Shown here piece after piece: positions 33,765-43,550 of a DNA stretch of 64,000 nt (position 1 is the first letter of the stretch; each line of letters begins with the position of its first letter). The notes under the pieces are model-generated. The model was not told where the DNA came from and ran no database searches. It was given only the letters and a program-made list of their open reading frames with translations. Source of the stretch: Natronomonas gomsonensis (GTDB lineage: Archaea > Halobacteriota > Halobacteria > Halobacteriales > Haloarculaceae); the NCBI RefSeq assembly GCF_024300825.1, contig NZ_CP101323.1, positions 1,922,001-1,986,000 of the forward strand, written 5' to 3'. Position numbers and translations under genes: made by a program.

Positions 33765-36326
33765 GTGTCCGATAGCCCTCACAGCCAGCCGGCCGAGGAG
33801 GTTCTCTCCGCCCACGACACCAGCGCCGAGGGACTCTCGGAGGCGGCGGCGACGGAGCGACTCGAAACGCACGGCCCCAACGACGTGGTCGAGGCGAGCG
33901 CTCGTACGTGGCTGAAAATCCTCCTCGAACAGTTCGACAGCGTTCTCATCTGGGTGCTCCTGGCCGCCGCCGCGCTGTCTATCGTCGCCGGTCACGCCGT
34001 CGACGCCGTCCTCATCGCCGTTATCGTCGTCGCAAACGGACTCTTCGGGTTCGTCCAAGACTACCGTGCCGAACAGAGCCTCGACGCGCTCCGTGAGTTG
34101 ACCGCACCGACGGCGAACGTCCGACGGGGCAGCGAAACAATCGAGGTCACCGCGACGGAGCTCGTCCCCGGTGACGTCGTGGAGTTGTCCAGTGGCGACG
34201 TGGTGCCGGCGGACGGTCGGCTCCTCGAGGAGACGGACCTCGAAATCGACGAGGCGGCGCTGACGGGCGAAAGCGCCCCTGTCTCGAAGGACCCCGACCC
34301 CGTCGCGGCCGACGCGTCGCTGGCCGACCGGACAGGGATGGTGTACAAGGGCACGAACGTCACCCGCGGCAGCGGCGTCGCGGTGCTCACCGGGACCGGA
34401 ATGGACACCGAGGTGGGTGCCATCGCTCGCGAGTTGGCGGCGACCGAAGAGACCGAAACCCCCCTACAGAAGGAACTCGACGAACTGGGGCGGTACCTCG
34501 GCATCGGCGTGGTCGTGTTGGCCCTGTTGGTCGTTCCGCTGTTGTTGTTCCGGGGAACCGAGCCAGTGCAAGCCGGGCTGACGGCGATTTCGCTGGCCGT
34601 CGCCGCCGTCCCCGAGGGATTGCCGGCCGTCGTGACCCTGACGCTCGCCCTCGGCGTCCGGAAGATGGCCGACGAGAACGCGCTGGTCCGGAGCCTCCCG
34701 GCGGTCGAAGCCCTCGGTTCCGTCGACGTCATCTGTACCGACAAAACCGGAACGCTCACCGAGGGGCGAATGACCGCGAGTCGAGTGTGGACGAACGACT
34801 CGGTCGTCGAACTCGACGACGAGACGGGACGTGACTGCTCGTCCGACCAAGTCGAACTGCTGTTGCGGGCCGGCGCGCTCTGTAACGACGCCACCACGGA
34901 GGACGGCGACCCCACCGAGAAGGCGCTTGTCGTCGCCGCCGAGGAGTACGGCTTCGGCGTCGAGACGCTTCGGGAAGAAAACCCCCGAACCGACGAGATT
35001 CCGTTCTCCTCGGAGCGCAAGTGGATGGGAACCGTCCACGGCGACTGCGGCTACGTCAAGGGTGCCCCGGAGGTCGTCCTCTCGAAGTCGACCCGCATCC
35101 ACACGGCCGACGGCCCGGCCGAACTCACCGACGAGGCCGCCGAGGACGTCCGCGAGCAGGTGAAAACGTTCGCCGACGACGCCCTCCGGGTTCTGGCGGT
35201 CGCCTACGCCGAAGACCCCGACGACATGGACTCGGAGCTGGTGTTCGTCGGCTTGGTCGGCCTCATCGACCCGCCGCGCGAGGAGGTCGCCGAGGCGATT
35301 GCGGCGACCGAACGCGCCGGCATCGGCGTGAAGATGATAACCGGCGATAACGTCCGGACGGCAGCCGCCATCGCGGGCTCCCTCGGGATGGGACGGACGG
35401 TCACCGAGGGCAAGGAAATCGAGGCGATGAGCGACGACGAACTCCGCGAGCGCGTCGAGACCGCCGACGTGTTCGCCCGCACCTCGCCGGAACACAAGGT
35501 CCGCATCCTGCGTGCGCTCAAGGACAACGGCCACGTCGTCGCGATGACGGGCGACGGCGTCAACGACGCCCCGGCGCTGAAAAGCGCCGACATCGGCATC
35601 GCGATGGGGGTTCGCGGCACCGACGTCGCCAAACACGCAAGCGACGTGGTGTTGCTCGACGACAACTACGCGACCATCGAGCGGGCCGTCGAGCGCGGGC
35701 GAGCCATCTTCGACAACGTCTGGAAGTTCGTCGCCTACCTGCTCAGCGCGAACGTCGCCGAAGTCGCGCTCGTCTTTCTCGCCTCGCTGTTCGGCTATCT
35801 CGTCTTGCCTGCGGTGCAGTTGCTGTGGATTAACCTCCTCACCGACGGGTTGCCGGCGCTGGCACTCGGCGCCGACCCCCAAAGCGGCGACGTGATGGAG
35901 CGCCCGCCGCGGGAGTCCGACCGCGGCATCGTCGACCACCGGATGCTCGGCCTGATAGGCGGCACCGGCGCGGTGTCGACCGCCGTCATGCTCGGATTGC
36001 TGTTCTACACCCTCGGCGGAGCCGCCGCTATCACGCCGTATGCGATGACGATGGTGTTCACCGGGTTCGTCGCCCTCGAATTCGAGAAACTGTACGTCAT
36101 CCGATGGCTGCGGGAGACGCCGACGTTCTCGAACCCGTGGCTCGCGGTCGCCGTCGTCTCGTCGCTGGTGCTCCAGTTGGCGGTGCTGTACACGCCGCTC
36201 AACCAATACTTCGGGACCGTCCCGCTCGGCGTCGCCGATTGGGGCGTCATCGGTGTCGTCCTCGCGGCCGCCCTGCCCGCCTACCTAGCGGTGGTCGTAC
36301 TGCTCAAGCGCACGACGCCGGCTTGA
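33765..36326 (+). CDS. P2-type cation-transporting ATPase (Ca2+ or related)
   Basis: 853 residues from GTG 33765. The N-terminal cation_ATPase_N domain is followed by the actuator loop [15 protein letters not shown]4 motif [19 protein letters not shown], phosphorylation site [11 protein letters not shown] (Asp326), nucleotide-binding VKGAPEVVL, and hinge [23 protein letters not shown]4 PEGLP and M6 [13 protein letters not shown] match P2A/PMR1-like calcium pumps, though Na+ or Mn2+ cannot be excluded. Ten membrane helices. It could compensate functionally for the lost antiporter nearby (speculation). Confidence 0.93.
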   Translation: MSDSPHSQPAEEVLSAHDTSAEGLSEAAATERLETHGPNDVVEASARTWLKILLEQFDSVLIWVLLAAAALSIVAGHAVDAVLIAVIVVANGLFGFVQDYRAEQSLDALRELTAPTANVRRGSETIEVTATELVPGDVVELSSGDVVPADGRLLEETDLEIDEAALTGESAPVSKDPDPVAADASLADRTGMVYKGTNVTRGSGVAVLTGTGMDTEVGAIARELAATEETETPLQKELDELGRYLGIGVVVLALLVVPLLLFRGTEPVQAGLTAISLAVAAVPEGLPAVVTLTLALGVRKMADENALVRSLPAVEALGSVDVICTDKTGTLTEGRMTASRVWTNDSVVELDDETGRDCSSDQVELLLRAGALCNDATTEDGDPTEKALVVAAEEYGFGVETLREENPRTDEIPFSSERKWMGTVHGDCGYVKGAPEVVLSKSTRIHTADGPAELTDEAAEDVREQVKTFADDALRVLAVAYAEDPDDMDSELVFVGLVGLIDPPREEVAEAIAATERAGIGVKMITGDNVRTAAAIAGSLGMGRTVTEGKEIEAMSDDELRERVETADVFARTSPEHKVRILRALKDNGHVVAMTGDGVNDAPALKSADIGIAMGVRGTDVAKHASDVVLLDDNYATIERAVERGRAIFDNVWKFVAYLLSANVAEVALVFLASLFGYLVLPAVQLLWINLLTDGLPALALGADPQSGDVMERPPRESDRGIVDHRMLGLIGGTGAVSTAVMLGLLFYTLGGAAAITPYAMTMVFTGFVALEFEKLYVIRWLRETPTFSNPWLAVAVVSSLVLQLAVLYTPLNQYFGTVPLGVADWGVIGVVLAAALPAYLAVVVLLKRTTPA

Positions 36327-36389
36327 GGCGCGACGCAGGAAACCCGGATTCCGGGATACGCTTTTGGACGGCGAGGTTGTCCTCGAAGT

Positions 36390-36677
36390 ATGCCCGCAGT
36401 TCGCCGGCTCGTCATCGACGTGTTGAAACCCCACGAGCCATCGCTTCTGGAATTCACGACCCAACTCGCCGACATCGAGAGCGTCGAGGGCGTCACATCG
36501 TCGCTCATCGAACTCGACCAGGAGGTCCAGAACATCAAACTGACCTTCGAGGGCGAGGACGTGTCCTTCGAGACAATCGAAGAGCACATCGAAACTCTCG
36601 GTGGGACGGTCCACTCCATCGACCAGGTTGCCTGCGGGGAGTACATCGTCACGGACCGCCGGACGTTACAGGACTGA
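36390..36677 (+). CDS. DUF211 protein
   Basis: 95 residues; MPAVRRLVIDVLKPHEPSLLEF and the ACGEYIV ending identify DUF211, a small ferredoxin-like archaeal fold. Proteins of this family bind metal ions or small ligands in structural work, but no function is established. It lies one base upstream of the GTG of the next membrane protein, so the two form a pair. Confidence 0.88.
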   Translation: MPAVRRLVIDVLKPHEPSLLEFTTQLADIESVEGVTSSLIELDQEVQNIKLTFEGEDVSFETIEEHIETLGGTVHSIDQVACGEYIVTDRRTLQD

Positions 36678-36678
36678 C

Positions 36679-37260
36679 GTGACTCCGATTCGTCGACGCC
36701 TCCGGCGACTCCTCGGACGGGAGGGCGTTCTCTCCATCGCCCGGCGGTACTTCGTCTCCAACGGGTTCGACGGGACGCTCACCAGCATCGGCGTCATCGT
36801 CGGCGCCGTCCTCTCGGGCGTCCCCAGCGGTGCAACGGTCATCAAAATCGGGCTTGGGGCGGCAGTCGGCCTCGGAACGTCGGCAGTGTGGAGCGTCTGG
36901 GAAATCGAACGCGCCGAAACCAAGGCCGAACTCAGACGCATCGAGCGGGCGATGCTCGTCGACCTCGACGACACCCAAATCGAGCGCGAACAGCGCGGTG
37001 CCCGCCTGTTGCACGCAACGATGAGCGGCCTCGGACCGCTCATCGGCATCCTCATCCCCCTCACCCCGTTTCTCTTCGAGGGAACGCTTTTCACGATGGT
37101 CGAAGCCGCGCTCATCGCAGTCGCCCTCGGAATCGGCATCTTGGGCATCTTCGGTGCGTACATGGGCTCTATGTCCGGCCAGCGCTGGTACGTCGCCGCG
37201 GCCCGGATGGCGCTTGCCGGGTTGGTCGTCGCGATAATCAACGTGTTTTTGCCGGGATGA
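36679..37260 (+). CDS. VIT1/CCC1-like membrane protein
   Basis: 193 residues from GTG 36679. FVSNGFDGTLTSIGVIVGAVLSG is the first helix of the VIT/CCC1-like family, with a cytoplasmic helical segment (ERAETKAELRRIERAML) and two to three further helices (LGPLIGILIPLTPFLF, ALIAVALGIGILGIFGAYMG). VIT proteins move Fe2+ or Mn2+, and the coupled DUF211 gene could supply a metal-binding partner. Transport specificity is inferred only. Confidence 0.85.
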   Translation: MTPIRRRLRRLLGREGVLSIARRYFVSNGFDGTLTSIGVIVGAVLSGVPSGATVIKIGLGAAVGLGTSAVWSVWEIERAETKAELRRIERAMLVDLDDTQIEREQRGARLLHATMSGLGPLIGILIPLTPFLFEGTLFTMVEAALIAVALGIGILGIFGAYMGSMSGQRWYVAAARMALAGLVVAIINVFLPG

Positions 37261-37300
37261 GCGGTCGCTCGTAACCGACCGAATGCACGCCTTGCCGGTC

Positions 37301-37310
37301 AAGATTTATT
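37301..37310 (+). promoter_or_regulatory. TATA-like element of the APC permease
   Basis: aagatttatt lies 24-33 bases before GTG 37334 and decides that start over the ATG at 37283. Confidence 0.45.
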
Positions 37311-37333
37311 GTCACCCCTCTGGAACGAGGGTC

Positions 37334-38656
37334 GTGGCAGCAAGCAACACTCCGCAGTCGGACGCCGATATCGGCCTGTTGGACGCCGTCGCCATCGAGG
37401 TCGGCCTCATCATCGGCGGCGCGCTGTTCGCGCTGGTCGGCGTCGGCGTCGACATCGCCGGAACGGGCGTCGTGGTGTCGTTCGGCGTCGCGATAACCAT
37501 CGCCGTCCTCGGGTTAGTTCCGACGGCAATGCTCGGTGCGTCGTTTCCGACGACGTGTGGACACTATCGGTATCCCGCCCGGTTCGTCTCGCCGGCGCTG
37601 GCGTTTCTGGCGGCGTGGGGCCTCGGCATCAGCATGTTCGCCGGTGGGTTGCCGCTGTACGCGCTGACCGCCGGCGAGTACCTGACGGCGCTGATTCCGT
37701 TTTCGGCGACTGCGAGCGGCATCGGGCTGTTGACGCTGTTTTTCGTGTTGAACCTCTTCGGGATTCGACTCGCAGCGAAAGTCCAACTGCTGATGTTCGT
37801 GGGGTTGGTCGTCGCGTTGGGTGCGTTCGTTGCCTTCGGCGCGCCGACCGTCGAGGCGGCGAACCTCACCTCGCCGTTCGCCAGTGGGCCGGTCGGGATT
37901 CTCGCCGCCGCGGGCGTGCTGTACTTCACCTGTCTGGGCGCGAACTTCGTCATCGACATCGGTGGCGACCTCCGGGATGCGACGGTGACGATTCCGCGGT
38001 CGTTCCTCCTCTCGATTCCGCTGGTCTTCCTGCTGTACGTCTCCGTCGCCGCCGTCGCCGTCGGGTCGCTGGGCGTCGAAGCGATGGCGGGACAGACCCT
38101 CGAAATCGCCGCCGAGCGGTTCCTCTCGCCGGCGTTCCAGACGGTGTTCATCATCTGTGGGGCGCTGTTCGCCGTCGCGACCAGCCTGAACGCGACGTTC
38201 ATCCTGATTCCGAAGTACGCCGGAGCCCTCGCCGACGACGGCGTGTTCCCGGCCGCACTCGGGGCCACCAACGACCGCTTCGGGACGGCCCACTGGACGC
38301 TGCTTGGAACGTACCTCCTCAGTGCGGCCATCTTGCTGGCGCCGCTCCCATTCGAACAGTTGGGGACGATGCTGGCCTTCGGCGGCGCGCTCGTCGTGAC
38401 GGTCGTCATGCTTGCGGCCATCAGCGTCCTCCGGGACCCACCCTCGGAGTTCGACCCCGGGGCGTTCCCGGTCTCGACGCGGGTCGTCTACGCGATGGCG
38501 GTGCTTGCGGTGCCGTTGAACCTGCTTCTCATTGCCCTGTTGGCGACCCAATCGACGACGCTGTTTCTCGCGTGGGCGGGACTGGTCGCGCTGGGGGTGC
38601 TGTTCTATCACCTCCGAACCGACGGCATCGAACCGAATGCCGAAGCCGTCGAGTGA
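37334..38656 (+). CDS. APC-superfamily amino acid permease
   Basis: 440 residues from GTG 37334. About twelve hydrophobic helices; helix 1 has the glycine-rich IEVGLIIGGALFALVG that begins APC transporters (substrate-binding G-x-G region), and GDLRDATVTIPRSFLLSIPLVFLLY is the TM6-7 loop. It transports amino acids or amines, most likely by cation symport; the substrate is not readable. The gene is monocistronic or faces the small membrane protein at 38675. Confidence 0.9.
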   Translation: MAASNTPQSDADIGLLDAVAIEVGLIIGGALFALVGVGVDIAGTGVVVSFGVAITIAVLGLVPTAMLGASFPTTCGHYRYPARFVSPALAFLAAWGLGISMFAGGLPLYALTAGEYLTALIPFSATASGIGLLTLFFVLNLFGIRLAAKVQLLMFVGLVVALGAFVAFGAPTVEAANLTSPFASGPVGILAAAGVLYFTCLGANFVIDIGGDLRDATVTIPRSFLLSIPLVFLLYVSVAAVAVGSLGVEAMAGQTLEIAAERFLSPAFQTVFIICGALFAVATSLNATFILIPKYAGALADDGVFPAALGATNDRFGTAHWTLLGTYLLSAAILLAPLPFEQLGTMLAFGGALVVTVVMLAAISVLRDPPSEFDPGAFPVSTRVVYAMAVLAVPLNLLLIALLATQSTTLFLAWAGLVALGVLFYHLRTDGIEPNAEAVE

Positions 38657-38674
38657 CGCCCGGCCCGTCAGCAC

Positions 38675-39019
38675 TCAGTCGTCGTCCGCCGGGACGACCT
38701 CCGCGTCGGCTCTGGAGTACCCCGGCGGCGTCGCCGAGTCGCCCTCCCGTTCGGCTCTCGTGACGGCCCGCGCCGCGTAGTAGGTCAACACGAGCAACAC
38801 GACCGCGGGAACGACGATGAGCGACATCTGGACGAAGACCACGAGCACGTCGCTCGGATACGACCCGTAGGTAACGAACAGGGCCACGAAAAACAGGAGA
38901 ATCCCGAGCGGAATCGCGTTAACCAGTACGTCGAGGAACACCTCGCGGTCGAAGAGTCCGTCGCGTTTCGACATATCCGGGCGGTCGCCGCCCTCGGGAC
39001 TATCGATTATGCCGAACAT
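38675..39019 (-). CDS. Two-helix membrane protein (DUF6684-like)
   Basis: 114 residues. FDREVFLDVLVNAIPLGILLFFVALF and VQMSLIVVPAVVLLVLTYYAARAV are two membrane helices with a short loop and an acidic C-tail ending VPADDD. The pattern matches the small haloarchaeal proteins found beside cytochrome oxidase genes (DUF6684; from memory). ATG 38974 (MSKRDGLF) is an alternative start; the longer start is kept because an AT-rich ctaatagatg lies about 38 bases upstream of it. Confidence 0.7.
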   Translation of the reverse strand: MFGIIDSPEGGDRPDMSKRDGLFDREVFLDVLVNAIPLGILLFFVALFVTYGSYPSDVLVVFVQMSLIVVPAVVLLVLTYYAARAVTRAEREGDSATPPGYSRADAEVVPADDD

Positions 39020-39100
39020 GTTCCCGTGGGGAGCCGTCCGACGTGACCGCTACATCTATTAGGAGATGGCTGACACATCACCGACGGAGCAACACAGACA

Positions 39101-40204
39101 ATGACAATCGAGCGAACGGGCGTCGTCGGTGCGGGACTGATGGGCCGCGACATCGCCGGACTGCTGGCGAACGCCGGCTATGCGGTCACGCTGGTCGACG
39201 TCGACGCCGACGTGTTGGCCGAGGCACGAGCGTATCACGAGGAGACGCTGGAGGCCGAACTCCGCGCCGGCGGCATCGAGGTGTCGGACCGGCCGGCCGA
39301 GCGAATCGCCTACGACACGGATATCGAGGCGCTGTCGGACGCCGAGTTCGTCGTCGAAGCCGTCCCCGAGCGGCTCGGCCTCAAACGCGGCATCGTCGCC
39401 GACCTCGAAAGCGTCCTCGACGGCGAGGCGATTATCGGAACGAACACTTCCTCGCTGACGCCCGGCGACATCGCCGCCGAGATGGCCCACCCAGAACGGG
39501 TCGTTCTGTTTCACTTCGCGAACCCCGCACTTCGCCGCGACATCGTCGAGATATCCGGCGACGAGGCGACCGACCGCGCCCTCGACATCGCCCACGAGGC
39601 CGCCGGAGCCATCGACCGCGAGCCGATTCGACTCGGCCGGGAGTACCGCGCCAACGGCCTCTCGCGGCTGTCTGCGAGCATCAAATGCGCCGCGACGTGG
39701 GAACTGCTGGAGGCCGACCCCGCGGCCATCGACACCGCCGCGAGAAACGTCGGCTTCGACCGCGGGCCACTGGAACTCATCGACCTCATCGGTCTCGACG
39801 TCCACCTCGCGACCGTCGACAATCTCTCGGAGGTGTACGGCGACCGCTACGCCCCGCCGCCGGAGGTCCGCGACCGGATGGAGGAGTTGGTCGCCTCCGA
39901 CCGCCTCGGAAAGAAATCCGGCGCGGGCTTCTTCGAGTGGGACGGCGAGGCGTGTCTGATGGCCGACCCCGAAGAGCCACACGACATCCAGCCGATTCTG
40001 GCCGCGTTGGTCAACGAAGGCCACCGCCTCGTCGACGACGGCATCGCCGACGAGGCGACGGTCGACGAGATTCTCAAACGCGGCGGCGACAGCGAAATCG
40101 GCCCCTTCGACCTCGAGGAGATGTTCGGTACCGATGCGCTTCGGGAAACGCTCGAAGAACGCCACGAGGAGACGGGCGCGGCCGTCTACGACGCCGTCTT
40201 CTGA
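39101..40204 (+). CDS. 3-hydroxyacyl-CoA dehydrogenase
   Basis: 367 residues. The NAD-binding GVVGAGLMGRDIAGLLANAG is at 7-26, TNTSSLTPGDIAAEM provides the catalytic loop, and HFANPALRRDIVEI replaces the usual H-F-x-N-P catalytic histidine loop (the His is kept in LFHFANP). The C-terminal helical domain GPLELIDLIGLDVHLATVDNL is complete, and AGFFEW follows. Oxidises 3-hydroxyacyl-CoA in fatty acid or polyhydroxybutyrate metabolism. No enoyl-CoA hydratase domain is fused. Confidence 0.92.
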   Translation: MTIERTGVVGAGLMGRDIAGLLANAGYAVTLVDVDADVLAEARAYHEETLEAELRAGGIEVSDRPAERIAYDTDIEALSDAEFVVEAVPERLGLKRGIVADLESVLDGEAIIGTNTSSLTPGDIAAEMAHPERVVLFHFANPALRRDIVEISGDEATDRALDIAHEAAGAIDREPIRLGREYRANGLSRLSASIKCAATWELLEADPAAIDTAARNVGFDRGPLELIDLIGLDVHLATVDNLSEVYGDRYAPPPEVRDRMEELVASDRLGKKSGAGFFEWDGEACLMADPEEPHDIQPILAALVNEGHRLVDDGIADEATVDEILKRGGDSEIGPFDLEEMFGTDALRETLEERHEETGAAVYDAVF

Positions 40205-40228
40205 GGGGTCATCGGGGCGTCTCGGCGG

Positions 40229-40741
40229 TCAGTTCAGCGTCCAGAACTCGTAGTTCAGGTACGTCGCAAACGAGACCCACGCGAGGTACGGAACGAGCAG
40301 CAGCGCCGCCCGGCGGTCGACGCGGGCGAAGGCCCACATCATCGCCACGATGAGCGCCCACAGCGCGACGATGACGGCAAGCCCGAGGCCGATTTCGCGC
40401 ATTCCGAAGAAGACGGCCGACCACCCGAGGTTGAACGCGAAGTGGACGACGAAGACGCCGACGGCCAGCCGGACATCTCTCGGCGCCGAATCCGCCTGCC
40501 GCCACACCAGCCACAGGGCGGCGCCGATGAGTGCGAACAGGGCGGTCCAGACGGGGCCGAACACCCAGTTCGGCGGGGCCAACGCTGGCTGTTGGAGCGA
40601 GTCGTACCACGCGCCGAGGCCCTGTGCGGTGAAGACGGCACCGGAGGCACCGACCACCTCGACGGCCACGACGGCCACGACGAGCGCGAGGAGGGGGCGT
40701 TCGACGGCCAGTTCTCGGAACACCGAGCGGAGGGAGGTCAT
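40229..40741 (-). CDS. tspO: TspO/MBR tryptophan-rich sensory protein
   Basis: 170 residues with five helices. WYDSLQQPALAPPNWVFGPVWTALFALIG is the family signature (positions about 45-73), FNLGWSAVFFGMREIGLGLA and YLAWVSFATYLNYEFWTLN complete the fold. TspO binds porphyrins and modulates tetrapyrrole and carotenoid-related gene expression in bacteria, which is relevant in an organism with retinal pumps. It is convergent with the hydroxyacyl-CoA dehydrogenase. Confidence 0.92.
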   Translation of the reverse strand: MTSLRSVFRELAVERPLLALVVAVVAVEVVGASGAVFTAQGLGAWYDSLQQPALAPPNWVFGPVWTALFALIGAALWLVWRQADSAPRDVRLAVGVFVVHFAFNLGWSAVFFGMREIGLGLAVIVALWALIVAMMWAFARVDRRAALLLVPYLAWVSFATYLNYEFWTLN

Positions 40742-40782
40742 GTGGGGGATTCGGTGTGACGGAAAATATACCCACAGCCTCG

Positions 40783-42432
40783 CTACACCAGTATCGGCGG
40801 AACCGCAAAGGGATCTACCTGCACGTCAAGTAGCGTCGGTTCGTCGCTCTCGATGGCGTCGGGGAGCGTTTCGGTGAGTTCGTCGGGCGTCTCGACGGTT
40901 TCGCCGCGGCAGCCGAAGCCGCGGGCGATGGCGGCGTAGTCGACGCCCTCGTGGAAGTCCGTCGAGAGCTGGAAGTTGTCGGTGCCGATTTGGCTGGCCT
41001 TCGAGGAGCCGAGCCCGTCGTTGTTCAAGATGACAACGGTCAGTGGCAGGTCCTCGCGAGCGGCCGTCTCGAGGTCAGCGATGTGGTAGCCGATGCCACC
41101 GTCGCCGGAGAGGGCGACGACGGGTGTGTCGGGACGGGCGAGTTGGACGCCGATTGCCTGCGGGAGACAGACGTTGATACCGTCGCTGCCGCGGGCCTGT
41201 AGGTATCCGAGGCCGTGCTGTTCGACCTCGTAGAACGCCCCCGAGAAGAACCCCGAGTAGCTGGTGGCGCTGACGAGGATTCCCTCGGCCGGAATCGACT
41301 CGTTCAGTTCGTCGACGACGCGGGCGGGTGCGACCGGTTCGGCGTCGCTCCGGAGGTCGCTCTCGTGGGAGGCCCGCCACTCGGTGCGGTCGGCGTCCAG
41401 CGACTCGATGCGGTCGGCGCGGTCGGCGTAGTCGTCGGGAGCGACACAGTCGTTCAGCGCCCGAAGCGTCGTCCGAACGTCGGCCTGTATCGCCACGTCT
41501 GCGGCGTAGTTCTTCCCCAGCCACGCCCGGTCCAAATCGACGTGGACGATTTCGGCCTCGTCGGAAATCAGCGACCACCCGACGGTGGTGAGGTCGCTGA
41601 ACCGCGTCCCCAATCCGACGACGAGGTCGGCGGCTTCGAGGGCGTCGTTTGCGGTCGCACAGAACCCCCACCGTCCCACCACACCGAGCGCATAGGGTTC
41701 GGTCTCGTCGACGGCGCCCTTGCCGTTTATCGACGTGACGACGGGCGTGTTCGTCCGTTCGGCGAACTCGGCCAGCGCCTCGCTGGCGTCGGCACGGACC
41801 ACGCCCTCCCCGGCGAGGACGACCGGCGCCTCGGCGGCTTCGAGACGGTCCAGCGTCGCCGCGACCCGTTCGGGGTTCGGCGCGGGACGGTCGGCCGGAT
41901 ACGACGCGTCGACTGCGGCCGGCGAGTAGTCGATTTCTTCCTCGAACACGTCACCGGGGAGGTTGACGTGGGCGGGTTTCGGCACGCCGGTGGTCATCTG
42001 CCGGAGCGACGACTCGACGGCTTCGACGGCGCGGTCGCCGGATTCGGCGTCGAAGGTCACCTCGGCGTGCGGGCCGAGTATCGCCTCGTTGTCGCCGTCC
42101 TGTATCACCTCGCGGCCGCGGATGTCGCGTTCGTTGTCGCCGGTGAGTGCGAGGACGGGACTGGAGGCGCCGTCGGCCTCACAGAGGCCCGCGCTCATGT
42201 AGGCGGCGCCAGGGCCGCCGACGCCGTCGACGACGCCGACCGTCCGGTTGGCCCGGGCGTACCCGTCGGCCATCAGCGCCGCGCTCGCCTCGCTACGGCC
42301 CAAGACGTGTCGCAGCGAGGAGTCCGCGAGACTCGAATAGTAGGGGTCCATCTGCTCGCAGGGGAAGCCGAACACCGTGTCGACGCCGCCCGCTTCGAAC
42401 AATTCCACGATTTCGTCTGTTGTGCCTGTCAT
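40783..42432 (-). CDS. Thiamine diphosphate-dependent enzyme (acetolactate synthase-like)
   Basis: 549 residues with three domains: Pyr domain with catalytic Glu in GRSEASAALMADGYARA, a central Rossmann domain (VVLAGEGVVRADASEA…VVGLGTRFSD), and the PP domain with ALSGDGGIGYHIADLE…VVILNNDGLG, the GDG-x-NN ThDP motif. This group includes acetolactate synthase, sulfopyruvate/benzoylformate decarboxylases and oxalyl-CoA lyase. There is no small regulatory subunit (IlvN) next to it, so biosynthetic ALS is not certain. It is 108 bases downstream of an SDR gene on the same strand. Confidence 0.88.
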   Translation of the reverse strand: MTGTTDEIVELFEAGGVDTVFGFPCEQMDPYYSSLADSSLRHVLGRSEASAALMADGYARANRTVGVVDGVGGPGAAYMSAGLCEADGASSPVLALTGDNERDIRGREVIQDGDNEAILGPHAEVTFDAESGDRAVEAVESSLRQMTTGVPKPAHVNLPGDVFEEEIDYSPAAVDASYPADRPAPNPERVAATLDRLEAAEAPVVLAGEGVVRADASEALAEFAERTNTPVVTSINGKGAVDETEPYALGVVGRWGFCATANDALEAADLVVGLGTRFSDLTTVGWSLISDEAEIVHVDLDRAWLGKNYAADVAIQADVRTTLRALNDCVAPDDYADRADRIESLDADRTEWRASHESDLRSDAEPVAPARVVDELNESIPAEGILVSATSYSGFFSGAFYEVEQHGLGYLQARGSDGINVCLPQAIGVQLARPDTPVVALSGDGGIGYHIADLETAAREDLPLTVVILNNDGLGSSKASQIGTDNFQLSTDFHEGVDYAAIARGFGCRGETVETPDELTETLPDAIESDEPTLLDVQVDPFAVPPILV

Positions 42433-42540
42433 CGTCCTCCCGACCCGAAAGAGTCGGAAAGACCGTTACGGCCGGCGGTGAAAAGTGTACTCCCGTTAAT
42501 CGACGGTCAACGAGGGGGTCGGCCGACTCGCCGACGCCGT

Positions 42541-43416
42541 TCACTCGTAGGTGGTGGTGTAGCCGCCGTCGAGCAGCAGGTCGCCGCCGTTGAGGTGTCT
42601 GGCGTGCGAGGAGAAGCCGAACACGAAGAGGTTCGCCACCTCGATGGGCATCATCAACTCCTTCGTCCGGGCCTGCCCGAGCATCACGTCCTCGATGACT
42701 TCCTCCTCGGAGATGCCCCGTTCCTCGGCAGTGTCGGCTATCTGGTTGGCCATCAGCGGCGTCAACACGTAGCCGACGCTAACCGAAAAGCCCCGCAGCG
42801 TGCCCTCGCCCTCGGCGGCGATGGAGCGCGTGAGCCCGTTGAGCCCGTGTTTCGCGGTGATGTAGGTCGCCTTATCGCGAGTCGCATACTGGCCGTGGAC
42901 CGACGACATGTTGGCGATTGCGCCGACGCCGTCGTCGGTTTCTCTGATGTGCGGCATGACGTGTTTCGACAGCAGGAACGGCGCCCGCAACATCACGTCC
43001 ATCATGCGGTCGTACTCCTCGGTCGGGAACTCGGGGATGGAGGCGATGTGTTGCATCCCGGCGATGTTGGCGAGATACCTGATGGTTCCCTCCTCGCTCG
43101 CGGCGTCGACGGCAGCCTCGATATCGTCGCTATCGGTCAAATCGCACTGAGTGGCGACCATCCGGCCGTCGGCGTCGAGGGATTCGACCGTCTCGATGGT
43201 TCCGTCGAGGCCGTCTTCGTCGACGTCGAGGCCGACGACCGTCAGGCCGTTGACCGCGAGTGCGATGGCTGTCGCCCGGCCGATGCCCGATGCGGCGCCG
43301 GTCACGAGGGCGACGGTGTCGCTCGAAAAGCGGTCGTCGTCGAGTTTGAGTACCCGGTCTTCGGTAATCGGTGGGGGCGAGAGCTGGTCGTCGTCGGGAG
43401 ACGATTCTGAAGCCAT
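42541..43416 (-). CDS. SDR oxidoreductase (3-hydroxybutyrate dehydrogenase-like)
   Basis: 291 residues. The N-terminal 30 residues are hydrophilic and unique. The Rossmann motif is ALVTGAASGIGRATAIAL; the catalytic Ser-Tyr-Lys is in MSSVHGQYATRDKATYITAKHG. GYVLTPLMANQI resembles the D-3-hydroxybutyrate dehydrogenase loop (P-x-V-x-x-Q). Likely NAD-dependent and possibly paired with the following ThDP enzyme, which would suggest a short keto-acid pathway (inference). Confidence 0.88.
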   Translation of the reverse strand: MASESSPDDDQLSPPPITEDRVLKLDDDRFSSDTVALVTGAASGIGRATAIALAVNGLTVVGLDVDEDGLDGTIETVESLDADGRMVATQCDLTDSDDIEAAVDAASEEGTIRYLANIAGMQHIASIPEFPTEEYDRMMDVMLRAPFLLSKHVMPHIRETDDGVGAIANMSSVHGQYATRDKATYITAKHGLNGLTRSIAAEGEGTLRGFSVSVGYVLTPLMANQIADTAEERGISEEEVIEDVMLGQARTKELMMPIEVANLFVFGFSSHARHLNGGDLLLDGGYTTTYE

Positions 43417-43550
43417 ACCACGACATCGTCAACGAAGCGGTATGGATTCCAAGGTTTACATTCGAACCGTCACCGGACCGCGGAGCAACCACACGAGTAG
43501 ATGAGCTCTGAGTCAGCAGAACTCAAGTGAAACCTGGGAGATTACCAGCC

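Noticed and set aside
34464-36206. 580-residue minus ORF opposite the P-type ATPase
   Set aside because: The plus frame has the complete P-type ATPase motif set; the minus ORF is a compositional shadow.
37309-38763. 484-residue Arg-rich plus ORF overlapping the APC permease
   Set aside because: Frame-shifted shadow of the permease; no hydrophobic segments and extreme Arg content.
41215-43410. 731-residue plus-strand ORF
   Set aside because: Shadow spanning both the ThDP enzyme and SDR genes on the other strand, whose motifs (GDG…NN, TGAASGIG) are unambiguous; the long ORF is low-complexity Arg/Val/Gly/Asp.
43441-43503. 20-codon ORF upstream of the CapA-like gene
   Set aside because: Too short, no promoter-like element and no coupling to the next gene.
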